Assembly (NCBI GenBank): GCA_034770075.1
Contig: CM068385.1
Location: 71,430,479-71,494,478, forward strand
Length of the DNA: 64,000 nt
Source of the DNA: Aralia elata
Lineage: Eukaryota; Streptophyta; Magnoliopsida; Apiales; Araliaceae
Direction: 5' to 3'
In this document: positions 12,481 to 24,148 of the stretch, in pieces
Layout: every line of letters begins with the position of its first letter
Numbering within the stretch: position 1 is the stretch's first letter
The notes under the pieces: generated by a model
What the model was told of the DNA's origin: nothing
The model's input: only the letters and a program-made list of their open reading frames with translations
Databases searched by the model: none
Translations under genes and position numbers: made by a program

Positions 12481-12889
12481 CTATTTGCGGTTTCATATAA
12501 TCTGTTATACTCGTATAACGTATCATTTCTTTTGTACTCTTTAAGGGATATCTTTTTCTTTCATATTTCTCCATTTAGGATAAGAAATTCTTGTTTGTTT
12601 CCAAAACCTTATTTTTAAATGGAGAAAATCCCTAAAAATTAGTAGAATATCCTTAATAGTTTGTGCTTCATCTAATATCTTTTCACTTGAATCTTTCTAT
12701 ACGTTATAGTTGAAGCATGAAATAATTTCTTGAATATCATTTTTGAATTTGACTCCACAATTTGGTCATCGTGTTGGCAATTTGGTCAATCTTTGATACT
12801 GATTAAATTATAGAGCTTTTCTTATCCTTAATCTCACTGTATCATTGTCATCATCCTCATCCTCATACTTAAATTGTGGTATTAGTTCT

Positions 12890-13215
12890 CTTTGGCCCGT
12901 AGTGCAAAGATGAACTGGCGTGACATGATTTTGACCAAACTGTGTATTGGTATAATCATGACTTTTTGTGTTACAAACAAAGGCGTATGGTGAAAGTTCT
13001 CTTTGGCCGTAGTGCAAAGATGAACTGGCGTTTGGCATGATCATGATCGGTGAAGTTACAAATAAATATCTTTGGCACGTAGTGCAAATAGAGGCTGTTG
13101 AAATTGTTGATTGGTGTTACAAATAAATATCTTTGGCACGTAGTGCAAAGAGAGACTGTTGAAATTGTTGATTGGTATTACAAATAAATATCTTTGGCAC
13201 GTAGTGCAAAGAAAG
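12890..13215 (+). repeat. CTTTGGC-CGTAGTGCAAA repeats in solo LTR, 5 copies
   Basis: The box starts at 12890, 13001, 13070, 13131 and 13192. The last three copies form an exact 61-bp tandem array with GAGGCTGTTGAAATTGTTG spacers; the first two are farther apart and share AGATGAACTGGCGT. Confidence 0.87.
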
Positions 13216-13824
13216 GCTGTTGAACATGAATTATTGATTGGTGTTACAGGGACATAATATTGGTGGTGATCCTTTAACTTATAGAAGATGGTAGATATTA
13301 TAATCTACTTGACTCTTCTAATGGATTGTTCGTTCCACTGCAGTTGTTGTTGTTGAACAAATATAATATCTTTAAATCTCTGATTTATTATTGTTGAAGA
13401 CTAAAGATAATTTTATTCTTCATTATCTTAGTCATGATATTTCTTACTGGGCTATTTGAGCTCACCCTTTTCAGTTTTGTCCCATTCTCAGGAAAGGAAA
13501 ATGTAGCTGGGACTAGCCGAGGAGTGGATTAATGGTCCGAGTTATTGGTTGTCCTCATCGAGTTATAGCATAGTTTAATAATAATTGTAGTGGAGACTTA
13601 AAACATGTGTTGCCGTCTTTGTACGGCATTGTAATAATTTGGGTTTGGATACTGTGGTACCATACGGTACGATATTTGTATGGAAAGTCACAGTATGTGT
13701 GTGGTCGTATTTTGCACGACAAATATTAGTTGTAAATGGGAAAATTCGTATTTGTATTTGTATTTTGTAGAATGTTATTGGCGACTCAAAATGGGTTGTG
13801 TGGACCTATTTTGGGGGCGTCACA

Positions 13825-14325
13825 ATTATCATCAGTGAAAGTAATAAAATAAGAATACCCTCCTCGTGCAATCGTTGTCATAGGTCCACATACGTCTGTG
13901 TGTACCAACGCTAACAACTCTGTAACTCTTTCTCCTTTTCCACTAAAAGGGGATTTAGTCATCTTACCCATGAGACAAGATTCACAAGTTGGATATGATT
14001 CGTAATCAGATAGCTCTAAAAGCCCATCTTTATGCAACTTGGATAATCTTGTTTCATTGATATGACCGAGTCTACAGTGCCACATATAGGTATAATTAAC
14101 ATCATCTCTTTTTCTTTTCTTAGTTTGTTCAATTTGAAGTATATTTTCATGCAAGTCAAGTATGTAAAGTCCATTCAGTAAATTGCCAACACCATATAAA
14201 AACACTTTTATTATAAATAGAACAACTGTTGTTCTTTATTATAATATCAAAACCATCCATATCCAATACAGAAATTGAAATAATGTTTCTAATGAGTGTT
14301 GGAACATAATAAACAGTTATTTAAA
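13825..14325 (-). pseudogene. copia pol, integrase N-terminal part of minus element
   Basis: An open stretch from about 14205 to 13825 holds the zinc-binding domain (WHCRLGHINETRLSKL then CESCLMGKM, an H-H-C-C arrangement) and HTDVCGPM with the first catalytic Asp. It ends at FITFTDDN where the solo LTR interrupts. The remaining catalytic residues lie at 10600-10760. The stretch 14206-14325, joining protease to integrase, has several stops. Confidence 0.9.
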
Positions 14326-15430
14326 CTAATGAAACTTGCCCGAAGGCAGTGCTAAACAATAAGTCCCTACAGCCAATGCAGCAACTTTTACTCCATTTCC
14401 AACTCGTAGGACGACTTCATCCTTGTTCAGCTTCCTACTTCTGCTTAGTCCCTGCATATTATTACATATGTGAGAACTACAGCCGGTATCCAATACCCAA
14501 GTAGAATTTTGACTTTCAGAAAAATTAATTTCAATCATGAACAAACCTAGATCAGAAGTCGAAGCTTCTCCAAGCTTCTTTTGGCCTGCAAGATACTCCT
14601 TGCAGTTCCTCTTCCAATGTCCCGGCTTATTGCAATGGTAGCAAATTCCTTTGCTATCTGGATCAGGTTTCTTTTTATCCTTTCTCTTCGCCTTGCCCTT
14701 AGCCTTCTTGTCTTTCTTCTTTTCAGAAGATACCTTGGGCCTCTTCCTTTTTTTGGAAGAATCATCCACTAGTAAGACTTGGTTCTTGTTGGATGAGAAG
14801 TGACCTTCAGCAGTTTTCAGCATGTTAAGTAACTCAGGCAAGCTGACGTCCAACTTATTCATGTGAAAATTCACAACAAATTGTGAGAAGGTGTCCGGGA
14901 GTGACTGCAAGATCAAATCTTGGCTTAACTCCCCATCCATCACGAACCCAAGCTGTCCAAGTTGTTGTTCAAATCAAATTGATCTTCTTAAGGACATGAG
15001 TCTCAACAGCAGTGCCCTCGGTCATACGAGATCGGAAGAGCTCCTTAGATATCTGATATCTAGCAGTCCTACTTTGCTCACCATACAACCCTTTGAGGTG
15101 CAGCAATATAGTAGGAGCATCCATAGTTTCATGCTGACGCTGAAGCTCGTTACTCATGGATGCGAGCATGATACATTGAGCCAAGATTGCATCATCTTGC
15201 CACTTTCTAAAAGTAGCAATCTCTTCCTCAGAGGCTGTTTCTGCAACACTTGCAGGGACTGGCGAATTTAGGACATAAGAAATCTTTTCAGTAGTGAGAA
15301 CAATTCTCAGATTCCTTAACCAGTCCGTATAATTCGGTCCGGTCAGTTTGTTAGCATCAAGTATGCTACGCAGTGATAGTGAGTTTGATATTTTTAAATT
15401 CTGCATGTGAAATAGACAACATTTTAGCAT
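14326..15430 (-). pseudogene. copia gag-protease of minus element
   Basis: The open frame reads leftward from 15430; the conserved start is probably the ATG at 15406 (MQNLKISNSLSLRSILD). Gag is clear to about 14969 with LTGPNYTDWLRNL and SEEEIATFRKWQDD. A frameshift near 14950-14970 separates it from 14326-14943, which continues with MMDGELSQDLILQSLPD, a lysine/arginine-rich basic region, the zinc knuckle CYHCNKPGHWKRNC and the protease motif WVLDTGCSSHIC. This is the best-preserved Gag of the family in the window. One frameshift and a stop after GKFH prevent a full product. Confidence 0.92.
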
Positions 15431-16997
15431 ACTTTCATTTAATTAATTACCAAAATAAATTAGGTCTTTATTTTAAATTGGTATCTCCCACTATTTTCAT
15501 CAAACTATATTACCCTCATTATATAGTTCGGCAATTCTAATTAAAGATTTGCTAGTGAGATTAAGGATCCCATTTCAAATGTATATAGCCTTGTGTGACA
15601 CAACAAACGATATATAAATAAATAGGTAGACAACTATTGTCAATTACATCACTATGTAACTCCTTGTATTTTGCCTCTTAGATTATTTTGATCAAGTGTG
15701 ACACATCCGAATCAAAATTATCCAAGTTAAGTTCAACCTAGCACTTCCATATATTCGAAAGAAAAACACTGTCCTTGTGTGACACAACAAAACAGCATCG
15801 TTCAGTCTATGTACTTGTGTGACACAACAAAACATCATCGTTCACTCTATTGCTTTACCATGCTAGAAGGCGACGTTCGATATTCCAAATATCTTTGAAC
15901 GCTTAAGACTTAATATATTACTTTGAGGGGTTTGTTATTATTAGTCTCATCTTGTTTAGCGCGCATGCACATATATATATATAAAATACGCGTCATATTA
16001 TTTTACATGCGAAGCATGTTGGATAATATATAATATATATATATATAGTAAGCATGCACATATAGAATACTATATTTTACCCGGATTGATTTTGGACTTT
16101 TATTCTAGTTTGGTTCACTAGAGCCACCAAGTGAACCAAAAGGTCAAACCTAGGGTGCAAGAATTAAATTTAAATATAACTATTACATTTAAACCCGGAC
16201 TCCAATACAAACGGGTCTTCAAGCGCTCCTTGCTCCTTTGTCTCCAATTCTTCAAAAATTAATTCTAACTAGTCCTATTACATAAACTATTTACAATAAA
16301 TAGAAACCTTGATCAACAGTCAAGGGGAAGTACATTGGAGGGAGATAGAATTTACATTTAGGAAAAATTAGAGAAGACAAGGTACGCAGACCCCATTTAT
16401 AAAAATCCATTTCATTCAAGCATCCACTAAAATAAATCCAATCACACATTGGTCAATAGTCCATAATCAATCCCTATTTATTATCATACATATCTCTATA
16501 TGTATCAATAAATAACATTCATCTCATGAATAATAAAACAATTCCATATATGCATTGATATCAATTAATGGGCAAAAGTTTTGCTAATATTTAGTTTTGA
16601 AACAAAATAAACTCTTTTATTTTAATCAAAAACCAAATCCAAATTAAACTCCTTTAATTTTAGCAATCTGAAATCCTATTCCAGATAAAATAAACTCTTT
16701 TATTTTAAACTTTTATCAATTAAATAAACCATTTATTTTAATTGAGAAAAATAAAATTTTTCAAAGTCTGGACACCGGCGCGGCCGCGCTCTAATTTGAA
16801 CTAGGAGCGGCGCGGCCGCGCTGCACCCCAGGAAACGTTTTCTGGGTTAGGGCGCGGCCGCGCTCCAGAATGAACTGGAAGCGGCGCGGCCGCGCCGCGA
16901 TGCAGAATCAGAAAAAATTTTCTTGCCCAAAAATTCGAACGTTTCACATATCAATTCATACATGGAATCATCAAGATCGATAATTAGCACATGATTA
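15431..16997 (-). other. Untranslated leader of minus copia element
   Basis: It lies between the gag start and the primer site. It holds the TTGTGTGACACAA near-palindromes (about 15590, 15773, 15811), an (AT)n tract near 15970-16050, several AAATAAACTCTTTTATTTT units (16600-16740) and a GC-rich repeat cluster (16776-16899). No coding sequence was seen. It is unusually long for a copia leader, about 1.57 kb. Confidence 0.85.
16776..16899 (-). repeat. Four GCGCGGCCGCGC palindromes in copia leader
   Basis: The 12-bp palindrome GCGCGGCCGCGC is at 16778-16789, 16810-16821, 16852-16863 and 16884-16895, with start spacings 32, 42 and 32 bp. That is a duplicated 74-bp unit holding two palindromes each. 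The last extends to the 18-bp perfect palindrome GCGGCGCGGCCGCGCCGC (16881-16898). The surrounding sequence is strongly AT-rich. Confidence 0.9.
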
Positions 16998-17010
16998 GGC
17001 TCTGATACCA
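16998..17010 (-). promoter_or_regulatory. Primer binding site, initiator tRNA-Met
   Basis: The + strand GGCTCTGATACCA is TGGTATCAGAGCC on the element strand, the standard plant copia primer site complementary to the 3' end of initiator tRNA-Met. It lies one base from the 5' LTR, the usual spacing. A second image is at 32318-32330. Confidence 0.95.
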
Positions 17011-17011
17011 C

Positions 17012-18839
17012 TGTTAGGTTTGTATATGACGCGAGCATGCAATCAAATTACATAAATAGAGCGGAAGCGCGATAAAACAGATTTTTAAAATTTTATACAA
17101 ACCATCACCATGATCGATCAATGTGCTCAATTAACGATATAAACGAAAGAGAAAGAGAATAAGAAATTATACCCTCGTAGAACTAAGCTTCCTTGGGTAC
17201 AAGTTCAACTCCTAGTCCTTCGTGTTCTCCTCGAATGCTGCAGTGTGATTCCTTCCTTTGATCAACGTTAGCCACCCAAGTGTTTGGCCTCTAGAGGTGA
17301 TCCACCAGGGAAGAACAAGTATTCAAGAAGTTGGGTATTTGACAAAACCCTAGTTTCTATCTCTATAGAAATTGAAAGTACTCTCCACAATCTAATGCAA
17401 GAGTGTGTAACCCTAATCTATGATAAAACCCTTCTTATTTATAGATGTAGGAATAACCCTTCCCTAAACTATTTAGGATTTAGGGTTTGTATAATAATTA
17501 AACTCCTTTAATTAATAATGCTCCTAATCCAATTAGGAATCCATGGGAGAGTACTTCTATTAATTAATTCCCAATCCCTATTAGGAATTAAATAATAGTA
17601 AAAGTAATAATAATAATAAAACTCCTCTTATTAATTTATATTTAATATTTCAAAAATATTAAATAATAAATATTAAGCTATTTAATTTATTCTATCTCCA
17701 TAGACTAAATTAAATACACTTAACTTATTATTACAATTATGCCATTTACTTCTTAAATAAATATTTTCCTTTTGCGGTGTGACCCTTTAGGTTCTCCATA
17801 TTAAACCGGTTGTGAATAAATCAATTAGAACAATTCTAATCTTATTTAAATAAATAAATTAAACTATTTAATTCATTTAAATAAATAACATTTATTCTAC
17901 AATAAGGGTAAGCCCCCTTAGCGTTCAACGACTTTCCAGATAATATAGATTTCAACATTAATCACAAAAGAACCTTTGAGTAGATAGTTACCGTACAATT
18001 CAATCCTTCTACCTTACAATGTCCCAATTAAATATAAGACATGGAATTACTGTCAAGTCTTATTTTATTTAATTATATGTATTTCGATTCCCAAATGCAC
18101 AACTCTAATTAATGCAAATTAGAAACTCCTTTCTAATTTCATTCTGCCTTGGCCAAGGACTACTGAGTTATCATTTATCGAATCACATAGGGCATTCACA
18201 TCTTTTACTAGACGAGGTAGATTCTTTGTTGATCATTCACCTATCTCCATGTATAACTAATTATACCCAATCATACCCTTTGATATACCTATAAGGTCTT
18301 AAGGGACATGTCAAAGTATAACTCATCATACACAAGATACTATGATGATCTCAAGTCCAAGGATCACTTGTACTACTATCACTAAAGGAATTCCTATTGA
18401 CATGACAGGCGAGTAAAACTCCATTAGGTATTCCTTAGCGAGTCACGTTCAGTGAACTTATTCTCTAATAAGCACCTACATACTTGCTTTAGTGTCTCCA
18501 CACAAATGATTATGAGATCAATCATCCTCTTCCCAAGAGCAAGCAACGTATGTACTAATCTATCCGGATTCACTAATCCCCAATTTAGTAATCCAACGAT
18601 TAGGAACAATTTTAGTTTGTGAGCTATCTTGAATTTAGATCTCATTAGCATGATCACCATCATGATTTTAAAAGCATTGCTCAAAACTATGGGTTTATCA
18701 CATTTAATATAACAGCACTATGTAGATAATATAAAATGCCTTTTAAGAAAATCAATTCCTTTATTAATAAATGAATAAGATTACAAAGTATATGCTACAT
18801 CATATCAAATATAATTGGCTTGTGTGCATACTACTTTCA
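17012..18839 (-). repeat. 5' LTR of minus copia element
   Basis: 1828 bp with TG/CA ends, adjacent to the primer site on its inner side and to the AACTT duplication (18840-18844) on its outer side. It is nearly identical to 6634-8466. Small open stretches within it are shadows. Confidence 0.94.
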
Positions 18840-18944
18840 AACTTGTACCCGAGGAAGCACGGTTCTACGAGGGTATAATTTCTTAATCTCTATCTCTTTC
18901 GTTTAATTGATAATTGATTCAATGGATGATCATGGTGATGGTTT
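18840..18944 (+). repeat. copia LTR shared by copies A and B, remainder, lacking its end
   Basis: It begins with the AACTT duplication and continues the LTR broken at 6633 (GTACCCGAGGAAGCACGG). At about 18944 it departs from the full LTR (25880-25982), after GGTGATGGTTT, and jumps straight into leader sequence. The last ~95 bp of the LTR, the primer site and the start of the leader are therefore missing. Confidence 0.88.
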
Positions 18945-20598
18945 ATTTGAACTTGGAATTGGATTCTAAGTTAACTAGAATGAAGGAGTTTATTCATATA
19001 TGGAATATGATTCCATGTTTCCTAGAATAAAGGAGTTTATTCACATATGGAATAGGATTCCATGTTTCCTTAAAAATAAAGATGTTTATTTTGATAAGGA
19101 ATAGGATTCAACATATTTTATTTTCCAACAATTTTAAGTTAAAATAAAAGAGTTTGTTTTGAACTTGAAATTGGATTCCATGTTAATTAAAATAAAAGAG
19201 TTTATTTTGATTTGGAATTTGATTAAAAATAAAAGAGTTTATTTTTATTCAAAATTGGATAAAATAAAATAAATAAGTTTATTATGATTTAAATTTTGAT
19301 CAAAATAAAGGAGTTTATTTTTTGTTTCAAAATTGGATTTTTAGTAAACTTTTAATTGCCCATTAAATGATATCAATGCATATATGGAATGATTTTATTA
19401 TTCATGAGATGAATGTTATTTATTGATACATATGGAGATATGTATGATAATAAATAGGGATTGATTATGGACTACTGACCAATGTGTGATTGGATTTATT
19501 TTAGTGGATGCTTGAATGAATGAGTTTTTATAAATGGGGTCTGCGTACCTCGTCTTCTCTAATTTTTCTTAATGTAAATTCTATCTCCCTCCTATGTACT
19601 TCCCCTTGACTGCTGATCAAGGTTTCTATTTATTGTAAATAGTTTATGTAATAGGTTTAGTTAGAATTACTTGAAGAATTGGAGACAAAGGAGCAAGGAG
19701 CGCTTGAAGACCCGTTTGTAATGGAGCCCGGGTTTAAATGTAGTAGTTATATTTAAATTTTGTTCTTGCACCCTAGGTTTGACCTTTTGGTTCACTTGGT
19801 GGCTCTAGTGAACCAAACTAGAATAAAACTCCATAATCAATCCGGGTAGAATATAATATTCTATATGTGCATGCTTACTATGTATATATTATATATTATA
19901 CAACATGCTTCGCATGTTTAATAATATGACGCGTATTTTATATATATATGTGCATGCGCGCTAAACAAGATGAGACAAATAATAATAAACCCCTCAAAGC
20001 AATAATATTAAGTCCTAAGCGTTCAAAGATATTTGGAATATCGAACGTTGCCTTCTAGCATGGTAAAGCAATAGAGTATTAAAATATTTAATATGAGTTT
20101 GTTGTGTCACACAAGGCAAGTATTAAATATTTAAGATGTTGCTTTATCACATTTGATGCTTATACATAGACTGAACGATGTTGTTTTGTTGTGTCACACA
20201 AGGACAGTGTTTTTCTTTCGAATATATGGAAGTGCTAGGTTGGACTTAACTTGGATAATTTTGATTCGGATGTGTCACACTTGATCAAAATAATCTAAGA
20301 GGCAAATTAAAAGGAGTTACATAGTGATGTAATTGACAATAGTTATCTACCTATTTATTTATATAATCGTTTTGTTGTGTCACACAAGGCTATATACATT
20401 TGAAATGGGATCCTTGTTCTCACTAGCAAATCTTTAATTAGATTTGCCGAACTGTATATTGAGGGTAATATAGTTTGATGAAAATAGTGGGAGATACCAA
20501 TTTAAATAAAGACCTAATTTATTTTGGTAATTAATTAAAATGAATGTATGCTAAAATGTTGTTGTTAAAATTACAAATTCATTTTATAGAATTTTACA

Positions 20599-21463
20599 AT
20601 GTCTAATTCACTATCACTGCGGAGCATATTAGATGCTAATTAACCGGACCGAATTATACGGACTAGTTAAGGAATTTGAGAAAAGTTCTCAAGGCTGAAA
20701 AGCTATCTTATGTCCTTAATATGCCTATCCCTGCAATGGTTGCAGACAATGCCTCAGAGGAAGAGATTGCTACTTTTAGAAAGTGGCAAGATGATGCACA
20801 GTTGGCTCAATGCATCATGCTCGCATCCATGAGTAACAAGCTTCAGCGTCAGCATGAAACTATGGATGCTCCTACTGGACTCCGGCACCTTCAAGGAGTT
20901 GAAGGGTGAGGAAAGTAGGACTATTAGATATCAGATATCTAGGGAGCTCTTCCGATCTAGAATTACCAATGGCACTACAGTACAGACATATGTCCTAAAA
21001 TGATCAATATGATTGAACAATTGGGACAACTGGGTTTTAATGGATGGAGAGATGATCCAAGATTTGATCTTGCAATCACTTCCAGACTCTTTCTCACAAA
21101 TTGTTCTGAATTTCCACATGAACAAGCTATATGTCAGCCTGCCTGAGTTGCTTAAACATGTTGAAAACTGTAAGAGTCACTTTCCAACCAAGAAAGACCA
21201 AGTCTTACTGGTAGATGTTTCTTCCAGGAAGCGGAAGAGGGCCAAAGGATCTTCTTAAAAGAAGAACAATTCAAAGAAGGTAAATGGAAAGGCAAAAACA
21301 AAGGACAATAAGAACAAGACTAATGCAGATAGCAAAGGAGTTTGCTTCCACTGCAATAAGCCTGGATACTAGAAAGGAAATTGTAAGGAGAATCTTAAAG
21401 AGGCTAACCAGAAGAAGCTTAGTGAAACTTCGGTTACAAATATGGGTTTGTTCATGATTGAAA
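20599..21463 (+). pseudogene. copia gag remnant, copy B
   Basis: Same structure and lesions as the gag at 1512-2376, with ATG at 20599. The longest open stretch is 20676-20909 with SEEEIATFRKWQDD. The zinc knuckle (about 21340-21385) keeps its first Cys (C-x2-C-x4-Y-stop-x3-C), whereas copy A has Arg there. Non-functional. Confidence 0.9.
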
Positions 21464-24134
21464 TAAAATAATTTTTTCTATAAGTTAAGGTTCTACTTGG
21501 GTATTGGATACCGGCTGTAGTTCTCACGTATGCAATCCAATGCAGAGACTAAGCAGAAGTAGAAAGCTAAACAAAGTAGTAATCTTATGTGTTGTAATGG
21601 AGCAAAGGTTGCTACATTAACCATAGGAACTTATAGTTTAGCATTGCCTACAGGCAAGTCTATTAAGTTAATAAGTTATTATTATGTTCCAGTTCTCTTT
21701 AGAAACATTATTACTTCCGTTGTTGGACAAGGAAGGTTCTGGTATTATATTTAAGAACAATTGTTGTTCTATTTATAATGATAATGTTTTGTTTGAAACT
21801 GGAAGATTACTTGATAGATTTTGTATACTTGACTTACATGAAAAATATTTTGCAAATTGAACAAACTAATAATAAATAAAAAAAAAAGGAGATGGTCATT
21901 CAAAGAGTTGAATGTGTGTATTTGATGAAATACAAGTCTGAATCATTTGAAAGGTTCAAAGAATTCAGAAGTGAAACAAATTGACAAAGTATTAAGATTC
22001 TTTGATCAGATCGAGGAATAGTATACTTGTGCAATAAGTTTCTAGATCATCTCAAAATGGTATTTTCTCATAATGGAAACCTCCTGATACGCAATAATTG
22101 ATTGGTGTATCTAAAAGGAGAAATTGTACCTTGTTGGACATGGTGCAGTCCATAATGATTTTTACCGACATTCTAGTATCCATCTGGGGTTATGCCCTAG
22201 AAACGGCTGCATATCTACAAAAATAAGGTAACCTCAAAAATTCGGCCCCAAAACTCCATAAAGGTTTATGGATAGGGAGGATTCCTAGTCTTAAATATGT
22301 TAAGATAAGGGGTTGTCCAACTTATGTGAAAATGTTTTCAAAGATAAAGTTTGGGACAAAATCTGACAAGTGCAGATTTTGTGGGATATCCTAAAGAAAG
22401 TTTAGGGTTATTATTAACTATAATCCTACACGCTGCCTTCTTAGAATAAAGGTGTTTATCATTGAAGGAGCCTAGTGGGAGGGGTAATAGATCTTGAAGG
22501 AGTTCAAGAACCACAAAGCACTTTAAGTCGATCCGATGAGGAACCTGTAGATAGACCTATTGTACCACACAACCGAATCGTAAATCTGGAAGAGTACCGA
22601 AGATACCTGAGAGGTATGGATTCATCATAGAGGATGATGATGAGGTACGCATCATAGAAGATGATGATCCAGTTATATACGATAAGGCTATGAGTATAAG
22701 ATACTCAAAGAAATGGTAGATGACCATGAAATCCGAAATAGACTCCATGTATGAGAACCAAGTATAGACTTTGGTTACTCCACAAAAGGGCATAGTGCCT
22801 AGAGTGTGAATATGGGTCTTTTAGAGAAAGACTAGGCAAATGGCAAGGTGGAGGAGACCTATAAGACCCAGACCTGTTTAAAAGGTTTTTCAAGTCAAAG
22901 AGTTGACTGTGATAAAACCTTATTACCGGGTAATGCTCAAGTCCATTTGGATTTTAACTTGCGATTGCAGTTTATTACGAAATCTGGCAAAAATGGATGT
23001 GGAGACGTCCTTCCTCAATGAAGACCTTGAGGAGAATGTATGTATGATACAGCCAGAGGAAATTTGTTTTCAAAGGTTGAAGCAAATCGTGTTTTAAGCT
23101 ACAATGATCCATTAATGGATTAAAGCAAGCTTCTCAAAGATGGAACATTCGTTTTGATGAGACAATCAAAAGAGTTTTTTGATTTTATCAAAAATGAGAG
23201 AATGAAACCTTGTGTGTACAAAAGGGTCAGTGGGAGCGCTGTGACATTCTTGGTATTATATGTTGATATACTACTGACAAGGAATAACACACCAATGCTA
23301 CAATCAGTAAAGATAAAATTGTCTAAAAATTCCTCCATGAATGACTTGGGAGGAGCATCCTATAAATTGGGGATATAAGTCTTATATAGATAGATTTAAA
23401 AGGATGTTCGGCTTGACCCAAGGAACGTATATTCATTTGATGCTAAAGGCGTTTAACATGGCAAACTCCAAGAGAGGTCTCATGATGATGAGCCATGGAG
23501 AGAATCTCTCTAAAATTGTCCCCAATTGAAAGAGAGATCACATGAGTTACTATCATGTATGCAATGAAATATACTAGGCTTGATGTTGATCAGTCCACAT
23601 TCTGGAGAAGATTACTGTAAGACAGTGATAAACATCTTTAGGTACTTAAATGGTACTGAACCTAAAGAATGTGATTATGATTCATGGTAGGTCTGAATTA
23701 AAACTAGAGGGCTAAACAGACTCAAGTTTTTCAGACTGACCAAGACGATAACAAATTCCACTTTAGGGTAAAACGTTACCATAGGAAGGTGGATGCAGTG
23801 AAATTGGAAAGGTTCCAAACAGCAAAGTGTTGTTGGTTTAGTGACAAAGACAAAGTATATAGCTGTAAATGAAGCTGCAAGTTGATTGTTTTGGATGAAA
23901 AGTTCATCACAAAAACTAGGAAATAGTTTCCTAAGTCTCAATCTTGGATTCAAACATGTGTTGCAGCACTTTCATTTGATTAGTGGAATCATTGAAAGAT
24001 GAGAAGTCATTATAGAGATAGTGGACTCTCAAGAACAACATTGCATATCCCATTTACTGAAGCTTTATCCAAATAGCAGAATGATCGTCCACTTAGAGAA
24101 GAAGGGTATTAGATACCATGACGATTGGCTTTAG
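21464..24134 (+). pseudogene. copia pol remnant, copy B
   Basis: Protease WVLDTGCSSHVCN (about 21497-21535), integrase pieces, an acidic linker (about 22600-22720), RT and RNase H to the TAG after YHDDWL at 24132-24134. It carries the same inactivating changes as copy A plus many single-base insertions between 22200 and 24130 that are absent from both other versions, most simply read as sequencing error. Confidence 0.88.
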
Positions 24135-24148
24135 TGCAAGTGGGAGAT

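Larger units (their letters stand above)
10864..13824 (+). mobile_element. Solo LTR, probably Ty3/gypsy, inserted in copia integrase
   Basis: 2961 bp, beginning TGTAAGACCCCG and ending GGGGGCGTCACA, flanked by ATTAT at 10859-10863 and 13825-13829. Deleting it and one ATTAT rejoins the integrase reading through FTDDNSRFGYVYLMKY. It contains no gag or pol and no internal primer site, so it is a solo LTR left by LTR-LTR recombination. The length and termini suit long plant gypsy LTRs; the lineage is not certain. The TATA box at 11928 gives + orientation. It contains three tandem-repeat blocks. Confidence 0.88.
6634..18839 (-). mobile_element. Ty1/copia element on minus strand, nested, with solo LTR inside
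   Basis: A structurally complete element: 3' LTR 6634-8466, polypurine tract, pol, gag, leader, tRNA-Met primer site 16998-17010 and 5' LTR 17012-18839, flanked by AACTT duplications. It is 12.2 kb as found and about 9.2 kb after removing the 10864-13824 solo LTR and its duplicated ATTAT. The two LTRs are very similar, suggesting a fairly recent insertion. Gag and pol nevertheless contain several frameshifts and stops, so it probably relied on proteins from other family members, or decayed quickly. Confidence 0.94.

Noticed and set aside
12191..13215. Possible CRISPR-like array from regularly spaced repeats
   Set aside because: The units are 61-76 bp tandem repeats with homologous spacers inside a plant LTR, with no leader or cas genes. 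This is minisatellite structure.
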